A stretch of 64,000 nucleotides of DNA from Caldilineaceae bacterium (GTDB lineage Bacteria; Chloroflexota; Anaerolineae; Caldilineales; Caldilineaceae), in the NCBI GenBank assembly GCA_019637695.1, contig JAHBVG010000020.1, forward strand, positions 23,849-87,848, written 5' to 3'. Shown here one piece after another: positions 24,485-34,716 of the stretch. The notes under the pieces were generated by a model, which saw only the letters and a list, made by a program, of their open reading frames with translations, was not told the origin of the DNA and searched no databases. The stretch's first letter is position 1, and the number at the start of each line of letters is the position of its first letter. The position numbers and the translations under genes are program-made.

Positions 24485-26692
24485 ATGGCAAAGCTGATCA
24501 TTGTCTCAAACCGGCTGCCGATCAGCGTCAGCAAAGATGAAGAGGGTCTCCATTATGCTGAGAGCATTGGCGGTCTAACTACCGGGCTAAGTTCCTTTTT
24601 CGAGAGCGGCGACAGCCTGTGGATCGGATGGCCTGGTATCACTTCGGACGATACAAATGAAGATGAACGAGGCCAGATCGAGGATCATCTGCGTCAGCGG
24701 GATTATCATCCTCTCTTTCTCTCAGAAGAAGAGCAGCAAAACTTCTATTACGGCTTTTGCAACGATACAATCTGGCCGTTGTTCCATTATTTTCATCTCT
24801 ACACCCAGTTCAACGAGGACTATTGGCAGAGCTACCAAAAGGTCAACACCCTCTTTGCCGACGCCATCGGTCAGATCGCTGAGCCGGGAGATACCATCTG
24901 GATCCAGGATTATCACTTTCTGCTGTTGCCGCAGTTGGTGCGAGAGCGTGTGCCCGAAGCCTCGATTGGCTTTTTTCTGCACATTCCGTTCCCGTCGTAT
25001 GAGATCTTTCGCTTGCTGCCCTGGCGCGCCGAGTTGCTACGCGGGCTGATGGGTGCGGATCTCAACGGCTTCCATACCTTCAGCTATGCCCAGCACTTCC
25101 TCGACAGTGTGCGCCGTATCCTGGGGTATGACAACAAATTGGGTGTCATCCAGGCTGAGGATCGGCTGATCAAGGCTGACGCCTTCCCCATGGGCATTGA
25201 CTATCGTCGCTTTGCTGACGCCGGTGATCTGCCCGAAGTACGCGCCGAGGTGGAAAGGCTGCGCGCAGAGGTGATTGATCGCCAGGTAATCTTCTCTGTG
25301 GATCGGTTGGATTACAGCAAGGGCATCCCTGAACGGCTGGTGGCCTATGATCACTTCCTGACCCAATACCCTGAGTATAAGGGTAGGGTCACGCTGATCC
25401 AGGTGACGGCGCCGTCGCGTACCGGCGTCGAACAATATCAACAGCTAAAGAAGCAGATCGACGAATTAGTTGGAGACATCAACGGACGTCACGCCTTCCT
25501 GGGTTGGATGCCGGTCTGGTATCTCTATCAATCCCAGGGCTTCCACCCGCTGCGCGCGCTCTATGAGATCGCCGATGTGGCGTTGCTAACACCCTTGCGC
25601 GATGGCATGAATCTTGTCGCCAAAGAATATGTAGCCAGCAAGACTCAGGGTCGCGGCGTGCTGGTGATTAGCGAAATGACAGGGGCTGCCAGCGAACTGG
25701 TCGAATCCTTAATCGTAAATCCAAACAACAAACAGCAGATCGCCGACGCCCTGCACCTGGCTTTGAGTATGTCGCGCCAGGAGCAGATCCGCCGCAACCG
25801 CGCCATGCAGGCCCGACTAGAGCGCTATGACGTGCGCCGGTGGGCCGAAGATTTTCTTGAAAGTCTGGCCGAAGTACACAGTGCAGGGATGTCCCTGTCT
25901 GTGCAGATCCTCAATCGCGAGAGCGAGGCAGCGTTGATCGAGGCGTACCGGCGCGCTGAAGACAGGCTGATCATCCTCGACTATGATGGCACGCTCGTTT
26001 CGTTGACAGACTATCCTCACGATGCCACCCCTGATGAGGATCTCTATCATCTGCTGACCACCCTGGTTGGCGATAAACGAAATCAAGTCTTATTGCTCAG
26101 CGGCCGCGGCAAAGATCAACTGAGCGAGTGGTTGGAGCGGCTTGATCTGGGGTTGGTTGCCGAACACGGCGTTTGGATCCGTCCTCAAGGTGGCGAGTGG
26201 CAGACCATTGAACCGCTAGACGACAATTGGAAGGCAAGCATTCGTCCCATCTTGGATCGATTTGTCGAGCGCACGCCAGGCTCGCTGATGGAAGAAAAAA
26301 CTTTTGCGCTGGCCTGGCACTACCGCCGCGTCAACGAGGATCTCGCCACGGTGCGCGCCCAAGAACTCAAAGAGACCCTGCTCCAACTTACCGCCAATCT
26401 ACACCTTGACGTCCTCGAAGGGGATATGGTGATCGAGGTAAAAAATGTGGGCATCAACAAAGGGAAGGCCGCAGGGTATTGGCTTAACGAAAAACCGTGG
26501 AGCTTCATTCTCGCGCTGGGCGACGCCTGGACAGACGAAGATACCTTTAGCGTCCTGCCCGAATCGGCCTACTCAATTCGAGTTGGGCTCAAACCTTCGC
26601 TGGCGCGCTTCAACCTGGAATCGCCCACAGATGTGCGTCGTTTCCTTACCCGATTGACCCAAGACACAATAAAAAGACCGCTTCTGCTGTAG
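24485..26692 (+). CDS. Bifunctional trehalose-6-phosphate synthase/phosphatase
   Basis: The 735-residue fusion has a GT20 trehalose-phosphate synthase domain first (SNRLPISV near residue 8, IQDYHFLLLPQ, IPFPSYEIFR, FSVDRLDYSKGIPERL, PLRDGMNLVAKEYVA) and a HAD-type phosphatase domain from about residue 497 (LDYDGTLVSL, then ALGDAWTDEDTF). It makes trehalose from UDP-glucose and glucose-6-phosphate. ATG 24485 begins MAKLIIVSNRLP; an upstream extension is not conserved in type. TTGACA at 24390-24395 may be a -35 element, with no clear -10. The stop lies inside the downstream terminator. Confidence 0.95.
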   Translation: MAKLIIVSNRLPISVSKDEEGLHYAESIGGLTTGLSSFFESGDSLWIGWPGITSDDTNEDERGQIEDHLRQRDYHPLFLSEEEQQNFYYGFCNDTIWPLFHYFHLYTQFNEDYWQSYQKVNTLFADAIGQIAEPGDTIWIQDYHFLLLPQLVRERVPEASIGFFLHIPFPSYEIFRLLPWRAELLRGLMGADLNGFHTFSYAQHFLDSVRRILGYDNKLGVIQAEDRLIKADAFPMGIDYRRFADAGDLPEVRAEVERLRAEVIDRQVIFSVDRLDYSKGIPERLVAYDHFLTQYPEYKGRVTLIQVTAPSRTGVEQYQQLKKQIDELVGDINGRHAFLGWMPVWYLYQSQGFHPLRALYEIADVALLTPLRDGMNLVAKEYVASKTQGRGVLVISEMTGAASELVESLIVNPNNKQQIADALHLALSMSRQEQIRRNRAMQARLERYDVRRWAEDFLESLAEVHSAGMSLSVQILNRESEAALIEAYRRAEDRLIILDYDGTLVSLTDYPHDATPDEDLYHLLTTLVGDKRNQVLLLSGRGKDQLSEWLERLDLGLVAEHGVWIRPQGGEWQTIEPLDDNWKASIRPILDRFVERTPGSLMEEKTFALAWHYRRVNEDLATVRAQELKETLLQLTANLHLDVLEGDMVIEVKNVGINKGKAAGYWLNEKPWSFILALGDAWTDEDTFSVLPESAYSIRVGLKPSLARFNLESPTDVRRFLTRLTQDTIKRPLLL

Positions 26693-26705
26693 AAGCGGTC
26701 TTTTT
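26671..26705. terminator. Bidirectional rho-independent terminator
   Basis: AAAAAGACCGCTTCT (26671-26685) and AGAAGCGGTCTTTTT (26691-26705) form a perfect stem with A and T runs. It overlaps the last codons of the trehalose gene and also lies downstream of the convergent RNA-binding protein gene. Confidence 0.92.
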
Positions 26706-26734
26706 GCTAGCTAAGTTGATGGCTGCCTGGTGAA

Positions 26735-27097
26735 TTAGAATCGTCTGCGGTCTCGGTCTCGATCGCGGTCGCCACCGCGGTCGTCACGTCGAGGTCGATC
26801 TCCGCCATCACTGCGACGCATACCACCATTCCCTCCACCGCCGCCGCGTCGATCCTCACGAGGCTGGGCTTCGTTCACTCGCAGCGTACGACCTCCCACA
26901 TCCTTATCGTTCAGTGCTTGAATTGCCGCATCTGCATCTGCATCAGCCATTTCAACAAAGCAAAACCCACGAAACCGACCGGTTTCCCGGTCATTGATCA
27001 TGGCGATAGAAACAACTTCGCCATACGGTTCGAACATTTCTCGAATCGAATCCTCATTTGCCGAAAACGGCAGGTTGCCTACGTAGATCCTTTTGGC
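26735..27097 (-). CDS. RRM-domain RNA-binding protein with Gly/Arg/Asp-rich tail
   Basis: A single RRM occupies residues 1-80, with RNP2 as IYVGNLPF and RNP1 as GRFRGFCFVEM. The tail alternates glycines with RR, DR and RD repeats, resembling the cold-induced Rbp proteins of cyanobacteria. It would bind single-stranded RNA, perhaps as a cold-shock chaperone. TTG 27097 is chosen because AGGAGAAGG lies nine bases upstream and the RRM begins directly after it; the frame open to 27160 would translate a leader hairpin. Confidence 0.9.
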   Translation of the reverse strand, partial: AKRIYVGNLPFSANEDSIREMFEPYGEVVSIAMINDRETGRFRGFCFVEMADADADAAIQALNDKDVGGRTLRVNEAQPREDRRGGGGGNGGMRRSDGGDRPRRDDRGGDRDRDRDRRRF

Positions 27098-27183
27098 CAA
27101 CTTGAACCTTCTCCTGAACTTGAAATGGGAGCCCACGCTGCAAAGCGCTGAAGTGGGCAAGCGAACATACGGCTATGGCTCTA

Positions 27184-27212
27184 AGTATGCACTAAATTTT
27201 GAGTTTTGTCTA
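27184..27212 (-). promoter_or_regulatory. Promoter of the RRM protein gene
   Basis: On the minus strand TAGACA (27212-27207) and CATACT (27189-27184) are 17 bases apart. The resulting leader of about 80 nt contains a hairpin with GCCCAC/GTGGGC arms (about 27129-27156). Confidence 0.45.
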
Positions 27213-27265
27213 GTCCCTGGAACGAGATTTTGGGTTATTTTTGCCACCAAAATGGCAACGAATCC

Positions 27266-28729
27266 TTAAAAAAGGCTACGGAGATAGGCGAAAACACCTT
27301 CAGCCGCTTCCTTGCCCTGATGCACACAGTCGGGGATGCCTACGCCGCGATAGGCAGTGCCGATAAGATTCAGCCCGGCCGGCAAGGATGCATCAATCGC
27401 CGCCATGCGATCCAAATGGCCGACGTCATATTGGGGTTGGGCCTGCCACCAGCGGAAGACCCGATGGAAGGTGGGCGCAGAGTCGATCCCAATCAGGTCG
27501 CGTAGCTCCTGTTGGGCAGCCAGCGCAATTTCGGTGTCGTCGCGCTCCATCATGTGGGGCGACCGCGCTCCGCCAAAAAAGAGGCGGATCAACACTCGAT
27601 CCGCCGGCGCGCGATGGGCGAATTTGTTCGTTACCCAGGTGAAAGCGTTGAAATCACGCCTTTCCGCGCGAGGGATCACCGCGCCATACCCCTGTAGCGG
27701 GTGGCGAATTTGTTGGCGCGCATAGGCCAGATAGACGACCCCGCTGCTGACCGTCCGCAATTGACCCAATGCACTCGCCGCCGCTGGCACAAGCGGACGC
27801 AACAACTTCTCTGCCGCCGCCGCTGGGATCGCCAACACCACTGCATCCGCCTGGAGAGCTTCGCCGTCGCTCAAACGCAAAAGATAGCCATTCCCGACCC
27901 GCTCTATCGAGTCTACCCCTGTGGAAAGCCGCATTTTCGCCCGGACCTGAGCCGCCAGCGCACGCGGCAGTTCCTCCATCCCCGCGGTGAACGAAGCAAA
28001 CGCCGTCCTCACCTCCTCTCTCCCTCCCTTCTTTCCTTCTTCACTTCCTCTGGTTTTCCCCGCCTCTACGGCGCGCAGCAAACTCCCATGTCGCTCTTCC
28101 ATCTCGCGGAAGCGTGGAAAAGTCGCAAGGATCGACTGCTCCTCGGGGTGAGCGCTATAAATACCGGATAGCAGCGGCTCGCCCAGCTTTTCCAGCGCTT
28201 CCGCGCCGAATCGGCGAAGGACGAAATCGGCTACGGATTCGTCCGCGGGCGAGCCCGCGCCATCCCCGCGCGCGGGGATCTGCCGCTCCTGGGCCATGCG
28301 CGCCTTGCCCACCGCCGATAGCAACGGCGACCGCTCAAACGCCTCCCAATCTGTGGGGAGGATGAGGTTGAGTCCTTTGGGGAGGGGGATTAAGTGGGCA
28401 TTGTTGACGACTGAGACGCCGCTGTGGTCCGGATCTGTGGGGAGCAGGCGGTCGGCCAATCCTAACGCCAACGCCAGATCGTAGGCCCAGGGCTTCTGTT
28501 GGATGAGGAAGGCGTCTGCCCCGGCTTCAAGGACAAAGGGCTGATCCTCGCCGCTGTCCACAAAATGGGTGATAATCTTGCCGCCAACGCGATCCGACGC
28601 CTCAAGGAGGGTAACGGTTAGCTCTGGCGCAAGTTTTTGAAGATACCAGGCTGCCGCCAATCCGCTGACGCCGCCGCCGACAATGGCAACGTGAGGATTG
28701 AAGCGTGAAACGTGAGCGATTGTCTCCAT
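27266..28729 (-). CDS. hemY: FAD-dependent protoporphyrinogen/coproporphyrinogen oxidase
   Basis: The 487-residue flavoprotein starts with a dinucleotide-binding motif VAIVGGGVSGLAAAWYL and has LLEASDRVGGKI, GADAFL and ends with NLIGTAYRGVGIPDCVHQGKEAAEG, the PPOX C-terminal FAD motif. It oxidises protoporphyrinogen IX, or coproporphyrinogen III in the coproporphyrin-dependent branch, with oxygen. A low-complexity EEGKKGGREE insert lies mid-protein. The start is ATG 28729; a TTG at 28741 overlapping the hemE stop is the alternative. A perfect inverted repeat spans this start region. Confidence 0.92.
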   Translation of the reverse strand: METIAHVSRFNPHVAIVGGGVSGLAAAWYLQKLAPELTVTLLEASDRVGGKIITHFVDSGEDQPFVLEAGADAFLIQQKPWAYDLALALGLADRLLPTDPDHSGVSVVNNAHLIPLPKGLNLILPTDWEAFERSPLLSAVGKARMAQERQIPARGDGAGSPADESVADFVLRRFGAEALEKLGEPLLSGIYSAHPEEQSILATFPRFREMEERHGSLLRAVEAGKTRGSEEGKKGGREEVRTAFASFTAGMEELPRALAAQVRAKMRLSTGVDSIERVGNGYLLRLSDGEALQADAVVLAIPAAAAEKLLRPLVPAAASALGQLRTVSSGVVYLAYARQQIRHPLQGYGAVIPRAERRDFNAFTWVTNKFAHRAPADRVLIRLFFGGARSPHMMERDDTEIALAAQQELRDLIGIDSAPTFHRVFRWWQAQPQYDVGHLDRMAAIDASLPAGLNLIGTAYRGVGIPDCVHQGKEAAEGVFAYLRSLF

Positions 28730-28737
28730 ATCACGCT

Positions 28738-28748
<11 letters not shown>
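28691..28748. repeat. Perfect 18-bp inverted repeat across the hemY start
   Basis: GTGAGGATTGAAGCGTGA (28691-28708) and TCACGCTTCAATCCTCAC (28731-28748) are exact complements with a 22-base loop. The hairpin covers the end of hemE and the ribosome binding and start region of hemY, so it could limit hemY translation. Confidence 0.9.
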
Positions 28749-29784
<1,036 letters not shown>

Positions 29785-29886
29785 GGCGCTCACTTGTGGA
29801 TATTAGAGATTGGATATTCGAGATTGAGTATTGGCGCTATCTTCATCTGCGGTCTGCGGTCTGCGGTCTGTCGTCCGCCGTCGATC
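29785..29886. repeat. Word-like repeats between hemB and hemE
   Basis: GATATTAGAGATTGGATATT type words (29799-29840) are followed by four tandem TGCGGTC units (29849-29875) ending in CGTCCGCCGTCGATC. No gene is visible. Transcription must cross this block to keep hemE in the operon. Confidence 0.7.
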
Positions 29887-30948
29887 TCACCGCAGCCAGC
29901 GCGCCGCGTCTTTGGCAAAATAGGTGATGATCATATCGGCGCCGGCGCGTTTGATGCCGATCAGACTTTCCAGTGCGCAACGTTGAAGATCGAGCCAGCC
30001 GTTGGCGGCGGCGGCGTGGATCATGGCATATTCGCCGCTGACTTGATACGCAGCCAGCGGCAGGTTGAAGTCGCGGCGCATGTCGGCGAGGATGTCGAGA
30101 TAGGGCATGGCCGGTTTGACCATGAGCATGTCCGCGCCTTCGGCTACGTCGATGGCAACTTCTTTGAGCGCTTCACGCCGGTTGGCCGGGTCCATCTGGT
30201 ATTGGCTGCGGTCCCCAAAGGACGGCGGCGACTCCGCCGCGTCGCGGAATGGACCATAAAATCCGCTGGCGTATTTGGCGGCGTAGCTCATCACCGAGAC
30301 GTGCTGAAATCCGCCCGCATCCAGCGCGCTGCGGATGGCGTCGATCATGCCGTCGATCATGCCGGAGGGGGCGATAATGTCTGCGCCTGCCTCAGCGTGG
30401 ACCGTAGAGGCCCGCCCCAACAATTCCAATGTGGGATCGTTGAGCAGGTAGCCTTCAGGCAGGTGTGGGTCGTAGTGATCCTCGCCGGGCAGGTTGATGA
30501 TGCCACAATGACCGTGGCTGGTGTACTCACAAAAACACATGTCGGAGATGACAATCAACTCCGGCGCGGCCTCTTTGATGGCGCGGATCGCCTGCGGCAC
30601 AATGCCATTTTCGTTGAAATTGTCGCTGCCGCAACTGTCCTTCGTCGCGGGGATGCCAAAGAGGATCACGGCGGGAATGCCCAGATTGGCAATCGCTTCG
30701 GCCTCGCCTGCCAGTTGATCCACGGAAAGCTGGAACTGCCCCGGCATCGAGCCAATCGGGTTGCGGATACCGTTCCCGGTGCGCACAAAGAGCGGATAGA
30801 TGAAATCGTCTGGCGCCAGAGTTGTCTCACGCACCAGCCTGCGCAGTCCACCGGAAAGCCGCAGACGGCGCGGCCGCAACACGAGCGGGCGCAGTGGCTG
30901 CGTTTTGAGGATGGTGGGTGTTGTTGGTTCAAGTGTGTAGATGGTCAT
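29887..30948 (-). CDS. hemB: Delta-aminolevulinic acid dehydratase (porphobilinogen synthase)
   Basis: The 353-residue protein carries the zinc-type cysteines in [14 protein letters not shown], the first active-site Lys in [15 protein letters not shown] and the second in [11 protein letters not shown]. It condenses two 5-aminolevulinate molecules to porphobilinogen. The N-terminus has about 25 extra residues before [16 protein letters not shown]. It lies 36 bases after hemD. Confidence 0.96.
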   Translation of the reverse strand: MTIYTLEPTTPTILKTQPLRPLVLRPRRLRLSGGLRRLVRETTLAPDDFIYPLFVRTGNGIRNPIGSMPGQFQLSVDQLAGEAEAIANLGIPAVILFGIPATKDSCGSDNFNENGIVPQAIRAIKEAAPELIVISDMCFCEYTSHGHCGIINLPGEDHYDPHLPEGYLLNDPTLELLGRASTVHAEAGADIIAPSGMIDGMIDAIRSALDAGGFQHVSVMSYAAKYASGFYGPFRDAAESPPSFGDRSQYQMDPANRREALKEVAIDVAEGADMLMVKPAMPYLDILADMRRDFNLPLAAYQVSGEYAMIHAAAANGWLDLQRCALESLIGIKRAGADMIITYFAKDAARWLR

Positions 30949-30984
30949 GGGACAGCCTCGTAAAAGTGAATCGGCCAGCGGCGA

Positions 30985-31779
30985 TCAGCGGGCGCGTTTT
31001 TGGAAATGTTCGACCAGCCCGGCGACGAGACCTTCGAGTGTATGCTCGGCAGGGACAATTCTCACAGGCAGATCATGGGCGCGCGCTGCCTCGGCGGTGA
31101 CCGGTCCGATACAGGCGACGACCACATCGATGAGCATCCCGGCTGATCCATTTTCGCGCTTGAGCCGGCGCATAAAATTGTGGACAGTCGAGGCGCTGGT
31201 AAAGGTGACAGCGTCAACGTCGCCGCGCCAGAAATACTCGCCCAGAGGAACACCGCCGCGCCCGATCCCTGTGCCATAGGCGTCCACCGCCGTGACCTCG
31301 GCCCCAGCCTGTCTCAACATCTCGGCCAGCACCGGGCGGGCGAGGACCGATTGGGGCAGCAAGATTTGCTCCCCCTTTTTGACGGGAATGGCGTCGGCCA
31401 GCGCTTCGGCCACAAATTCCTCAGGGATGGCGTTAACCTTTAGTCCCAGTTCATGGTCAATAGCTTCAGCCGTAGCCGATCCCACGGCGGCGACTTTGAT
31501 CTCGCCCAGCGCTTTGGGCTCAAAACCCAACGCGCCCAACCGATCCACCAGGGCGTGGACGGTGTTGCTGCTGGTGAGGACGAGCCAATCATAAGCTCCA
31601 TCCACAGCGGCGCGGATCGTCTCATCCAATGCGCTGTTATCGCGCAGCGGCTCGATGGAAATCGCAGGGTACGAGAGTACCTCCGCGCCCTGCCCTTCGA
31701 GCAGATCGGTTAACTCCTGGGCTTGATGCAGGGCGCGGGTATTGACAATCCGCACGCCTTGAAGTGGACGCTCAGCCAT
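30985..31779 (-). CDS. hemD: Uroporphyrinogen-III synthase
   Basis: The 264-residue protein opens RIVNTRALHQAQEL, with LVLTSSNTVHAL (the SS/TN segment between domains), AVGSATAEAI and FTSASTVHNFMRRL, and ends with a CIGPVTAEAARAHDL motif. HemD is a fast-diverging family but these blocks and the position after hemC are diagnostic. It cyclises hydroxymethylbilane with D-ring inversion. ATG 31779 overlaps the hemC end by 8 bases. Confidence 0.93.
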   Translation of the reverse strand: MAERPLQGVRIVNTRALHQAQELTDLLEGQGAEVLSYPAISIEPLRDNSALDETIRAAVDGAYDWLVLTSSNTVHALVDRLGALGFEPKALGEIKVAAVGSATAEAIDHELGLKVNAIPEEFVAEALADAIPVKKGEQILLPQSVLARPVLAEMLRQAGAEVTAVDAYGTGIGRGGVPLGEYFWRGDVDAVTFTSASTVHNFMRRLKRENGSAGMLIDVVVACIGPVTAEAARAHDLPVRIVPAEHTLEGLVAGLVEHFQKRAR

Positions 31780-32713
31780 GTTGGGGAAGTCCTTGCAGAA
31801 TTTTATCTGCGCCGTGGGCGAGTGCTTCGCTTGCCATGCGGCTGCCGAGATCGGCGGCCTCGTCCAGGCTACCCTCTGCGTGGATTTCGATCTGTTGCGT
31901 TCCATCCACTGCCGAGACGCGGCCCCAAAAGTGGAGACGATCCCGGTGGCGGGTGGCGTGGGCGGCAACGGGCAGGCTGCATCCCCCTTCCAATGCGGCG
32001 AGGAAAGCGCGTTCTGCGGCGACTGCGGCTGCGGTGAAGGGATCACGGACGGCGTCCAAAATGGAAAGGGACGTGGCTTCGTCCCGGCATTGGACGGCGA
32101 GCGCGCCCTGGCCGGGGGCGGGCAGCATCACCTCAAAAGGCAGGATCTGCGTCACCACATCCATCAAATTCAGCCGTTCCAATCCGGCGCAGGCAAGGAT
32201 GGTGGCTGTGTAGGGTCCATTGGGGTCGAGCGCTTTGCGGATGCGTGTCTCCACGTTGCCGCGGATATCATGGATGCGCAGATCGGGGCGATAGTGTAAC
32301 AGTTGCGCCGCACGGCGACGGCTGCTGGTGCCGATCACCGCGCCGTTGGGCAGCGTGTCGATGGTGTAGCCCGCCTGGCTGACCAGGGCATCGGCTGGGT
32401 TGGCCCGCTGTGGAATCGCCCCGACGACCAGTCCGCCTGCGTCCTCGGTGGGCAGATCCTTAAGGCTGTGGACGGCAAAATCGATCTCGCCGGCGTGCAA
32501 GGCTTGCTCAAGTTCCAACGTAAAAAGTCCCTTGCCGCCGATCAGCGGGAGCGGCGTATCCAGCACACGGTCGCCGCGCGTGGAGATCAATTGGCTCTCA
32601 AAATAGCGGTGGGGGTGGGCGCTCTGCAACAGCGCAATCACAAAATCGGTCTGCCAGCGCGCCAGCGCTGAGGCGCGCGTTCCCAGGCGTAGGGGTTGCG
32701 GATCGGACGCCAT
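31772..32713 (-). CDS. hemC: Porphobilinogen deaminase (hydroxymethylbilane synthase)
   Basis: The 313-residue protein has LGTRASALARWQTDFV, STRGDRVLDTPL, KDLPTED, GTSSRRRAAQL and the dipyrromethane cofactor Cys in LEGGCSLPVAAHA. It polymerises four porphobilinogens. It starts one base after the hemA stop and overlaps hemD, consistent with one operon. Confidence 0.96.
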   Translation of the reverse strand: MASDPQPLRLGTRASALARWQTDFVIALLQSAHPHRYFESQLISTRGDRVLDTPLPLIGGKGLFTLELEQALHAGEIDFAVHSLKDLPTEDAGGLVVGAIPQRANPADALVSQAGYTIDTLPNGAVIGTSSRRRAAQLLHYRPDLRIHDIRGNVETRIRKALDPNGPYTATILACAGLERLNLMDVVTQILPFEVMLPAPGQGALAVQCRDEATSLSILDAVRDPFTAAAVAAERAFLAALEGGCSLPVAAHATRHRDRLHFWGRVSAVDGTQQIEIHAEGSLDEAADLGSRMASEALAHGADKILQGLPQHG

Positions 32714-32714
32714 C

Positions 32715-34148
32715 TTACGATCCGTTCCTCGGCCAGGATTGGGAAGAACTATTGACTGCGCCTGCCATCGCGCATTCGGAAAGTTGACCTGTACGTGGCG
32801 GCCTCTGCGCGGAACGATGTAAACGGGGAGCAGGGATTTGGCGTTTTGGGGTCGGGGGCGTAGTGACCTCTGGCGTCGCGGGCTTCAAATCAAAGAGCAT
32901 CCGCACCGCTTCGGCGTAGCCATGCCCAACTTCGGGGGATTCGGCTGCAGCTGTCTTTAGTTGCACGGTTGGCTCGTGCAGCACTTTGTTGACCAGCCGG
33001 TGGACCATGCGCCGGATGACTTCTTCCTCGCGTTCGGTGAGATCAGGGAGTTGGGTCAGCGCTTCGTCAAGTTCATCCTGAGCGATGTCACCCACCTTTC
33101 GTCGCATGTCCACCAATGTGGGGATGGCCTGGCGGCTGTTGTACCAACCAATAAATTCGGCGATCTCCTGGCCGATGATCTCCTCCACGTGGGGACGGGC
33201 GGCTTCGCGCTGAGATAGATTGGCATCCAGCGCCGCCCGCAGATCGTCAATGTCAAAGCGGAAGACGCCAGGTAGATTTTCCACACTTTCTTCCACATCG
33301 CGGGGCAGGGCAATGTCCACGAAGATCAGCGGGCGTCCCTGCCGTTGGGCGTGGATCTCTGCCACCTCCTCGCGGTGGATCACCGTGTGGGGCGCGCCGG
33401 TTGCGGTGATCACCACATCGGCCCAGATCAGTGCATTATCCAAATTAAACCAGTTGAAGGTCTGTCCCTTGATCGATTGAACCATGATCGCAGCCCGGCA
33501 ATAGGTGCGGTTGACACACCCGATCTGCTCGACGTTATGGTCGCGCAGCGCCTTGATGGCAAGATGCGCCATCTCACCGGCCCCAACGACCAACACTTTG
33601 GCCTTGCTCAGATCCTTGATCTTTGACTCGGCCAGGAGGACAGCGGCATGGCTGGTGGAGGTGGTATAGCGGCTGATGGCCGTCTCGGCGCGAGCGCGCT
33701 TCCCGGTGTGGATCGCGCCGGTGAAAAAGCGGTGCAGCACTGCGCCCACTGTGCCCGCCCGCTGTGCAGCGATCAACGTATAGCTGACCTGGCCTAAAAT
33801 TTGCGGTTCGCCGAGGATCAGCGAATCTAGCCCGCAGGCGACCTGCATGAGCTGATGTGCGGATGCGCGTTCGGCGTAGAAATAGAGATGCGGGGCGAGA
33901 TCACGGGCGCGACTCCCGACACGATCCTGTAGAAAGCGCTCAATGGCGCGCCAGCCCTCTTCAACATCCTGGGCAACCGCATAGATCTCTAGACGGTTAC
34001 AGGTCGAAAGCAGCGCAACTTCCTTAATGGCGTCCAATGCGTGGATATGACACAGAACGGCTGATAGCTCTGTTTCGTCTATTGATACACTTTCGCGCAG
34101 ATCAACAGGTGCAGTGCGGTGGCTTAGTCCTACTGTGATAATGGGCAT
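32715..34148 (-). CDS. hemA: Glutamyl-tRNA reductase
   Basis: The 477-residue protein has GLSHRTAPVDLRE at 7-19, the catalytic Cys50 in STCNRLEIY, EPQILGQV and an NADPH-binding VVGAGEMAHLAIKAL block. It reduces glutamyl-tRNA to glutamate-1-semialdehyde and commits glutamate to tetrapyrrole synthesis. The C-terminal 50 residues after the dimerisation helix are Pro/Arg-rich and not part of the usual fold. It is the first gene of the minus-strand hem cluster. Confidence 0.96.
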   Translation of the reverse strand: MPIITVGLSHRTAPVDLRESVSIDETELSAVLCHIHALDAIKEVALLSTCNRLEIYAVAQDVEEGWRAIERFLQDRVGSRARDLAPHLYFYAERASAHQLMQVACGLDSLILGEPQILGQVSYTLIAAQRAGTVGAVLHRFFTGAIHTGKRARAETAISRYTTSTSHAAVLLAESKIKDLSKAKVLVVGAGEMAHLAIKALRDHNVEQIGCVNRTYCRAAIMVQSIKGQTFNWFNLDNALIWADVVITATGAPHTVIHREEVAEIHAQRQGRPLIFVDIALPRDVEESVENLPGVFRFDIDDLRAALDANLSQREAARPHVEEIIGQEIAEFIGWYNSRQAIPTLVDMRRKVGDIAQDELDEALTQLPDLTEREEEVIRRMVHRLVNKVLHEPTVQLKTAAAESPEVGHGYAEAVRMLFDLKPATPEVTTPPTPKRQIPAPRLHRSAQRPPRTGQLSECAMAGAVNSSSQSWPRNGS

Positions 34149-34716
34149 GGTTCTTCGTAGATTCTGTGAATGGGATCGGGATCCGTCTACACAAGCATAG
34201 GTGAATCAACTGTCCGTATCCATAGACCTATGGTGAGCGTACTCACTAGCCAACTGACCAGCACTAGTCACCATCGGTTGTCGGGTCGAAAAGCTCCATA
34301 AATCTATAGAAATCTATTGAAACCTTAGAAAACCTGGATAGGATATCATAGTACCATCGAATCTTCAATTCAAGTATAACTTTCTTTCCTATCTTCTTTG
34401 CATCAAGAAAAAGGAGTTTTGCATCAACGATTTGTTCAAATGGTGATTTTATGGGGTAGGTGGGGTGTAGTTCAAATCGGGGGCGAGAATGCTTTGCGGC
34501 GGTCGGGTCACGGACCCAACCGGAGCGCCCCAAACTGAAGAGGACAAGAACGCTCTGCACCGGTCCGTGACCGGCGGCGGTCGGGTCATGGACCCAACCG
34601 AAGCGCCCCTAAACTGAAATTCACCCTCGGACGCGTTTCGGATGCACAGCGGACGCACACATGGTATAGTCTTTGGAGTGTTCGTCTTTCCCCCACCACG
34701 ACAGGAGGATTCTTCA
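34149..34716. other. Non-coding region upstream of hemA with two copies of a palindromic repeat
   Basis: The 568 bases hold no convincing gene. Two related units, at about 34496-34539 and 34573-34619, share GGTCGGGTC, GGACCCAACCG, AGCGCCCC and AAACTGAA; each carries a GGTCGGGTC/GACCCAACC palindrome. Between them lies GGTCCGTGACC. The hemA promoter must be here but I see no convincing one. TATAGT at 34665-34670 could serve the plus-strand gene at 34717. Confidence 0.6.
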
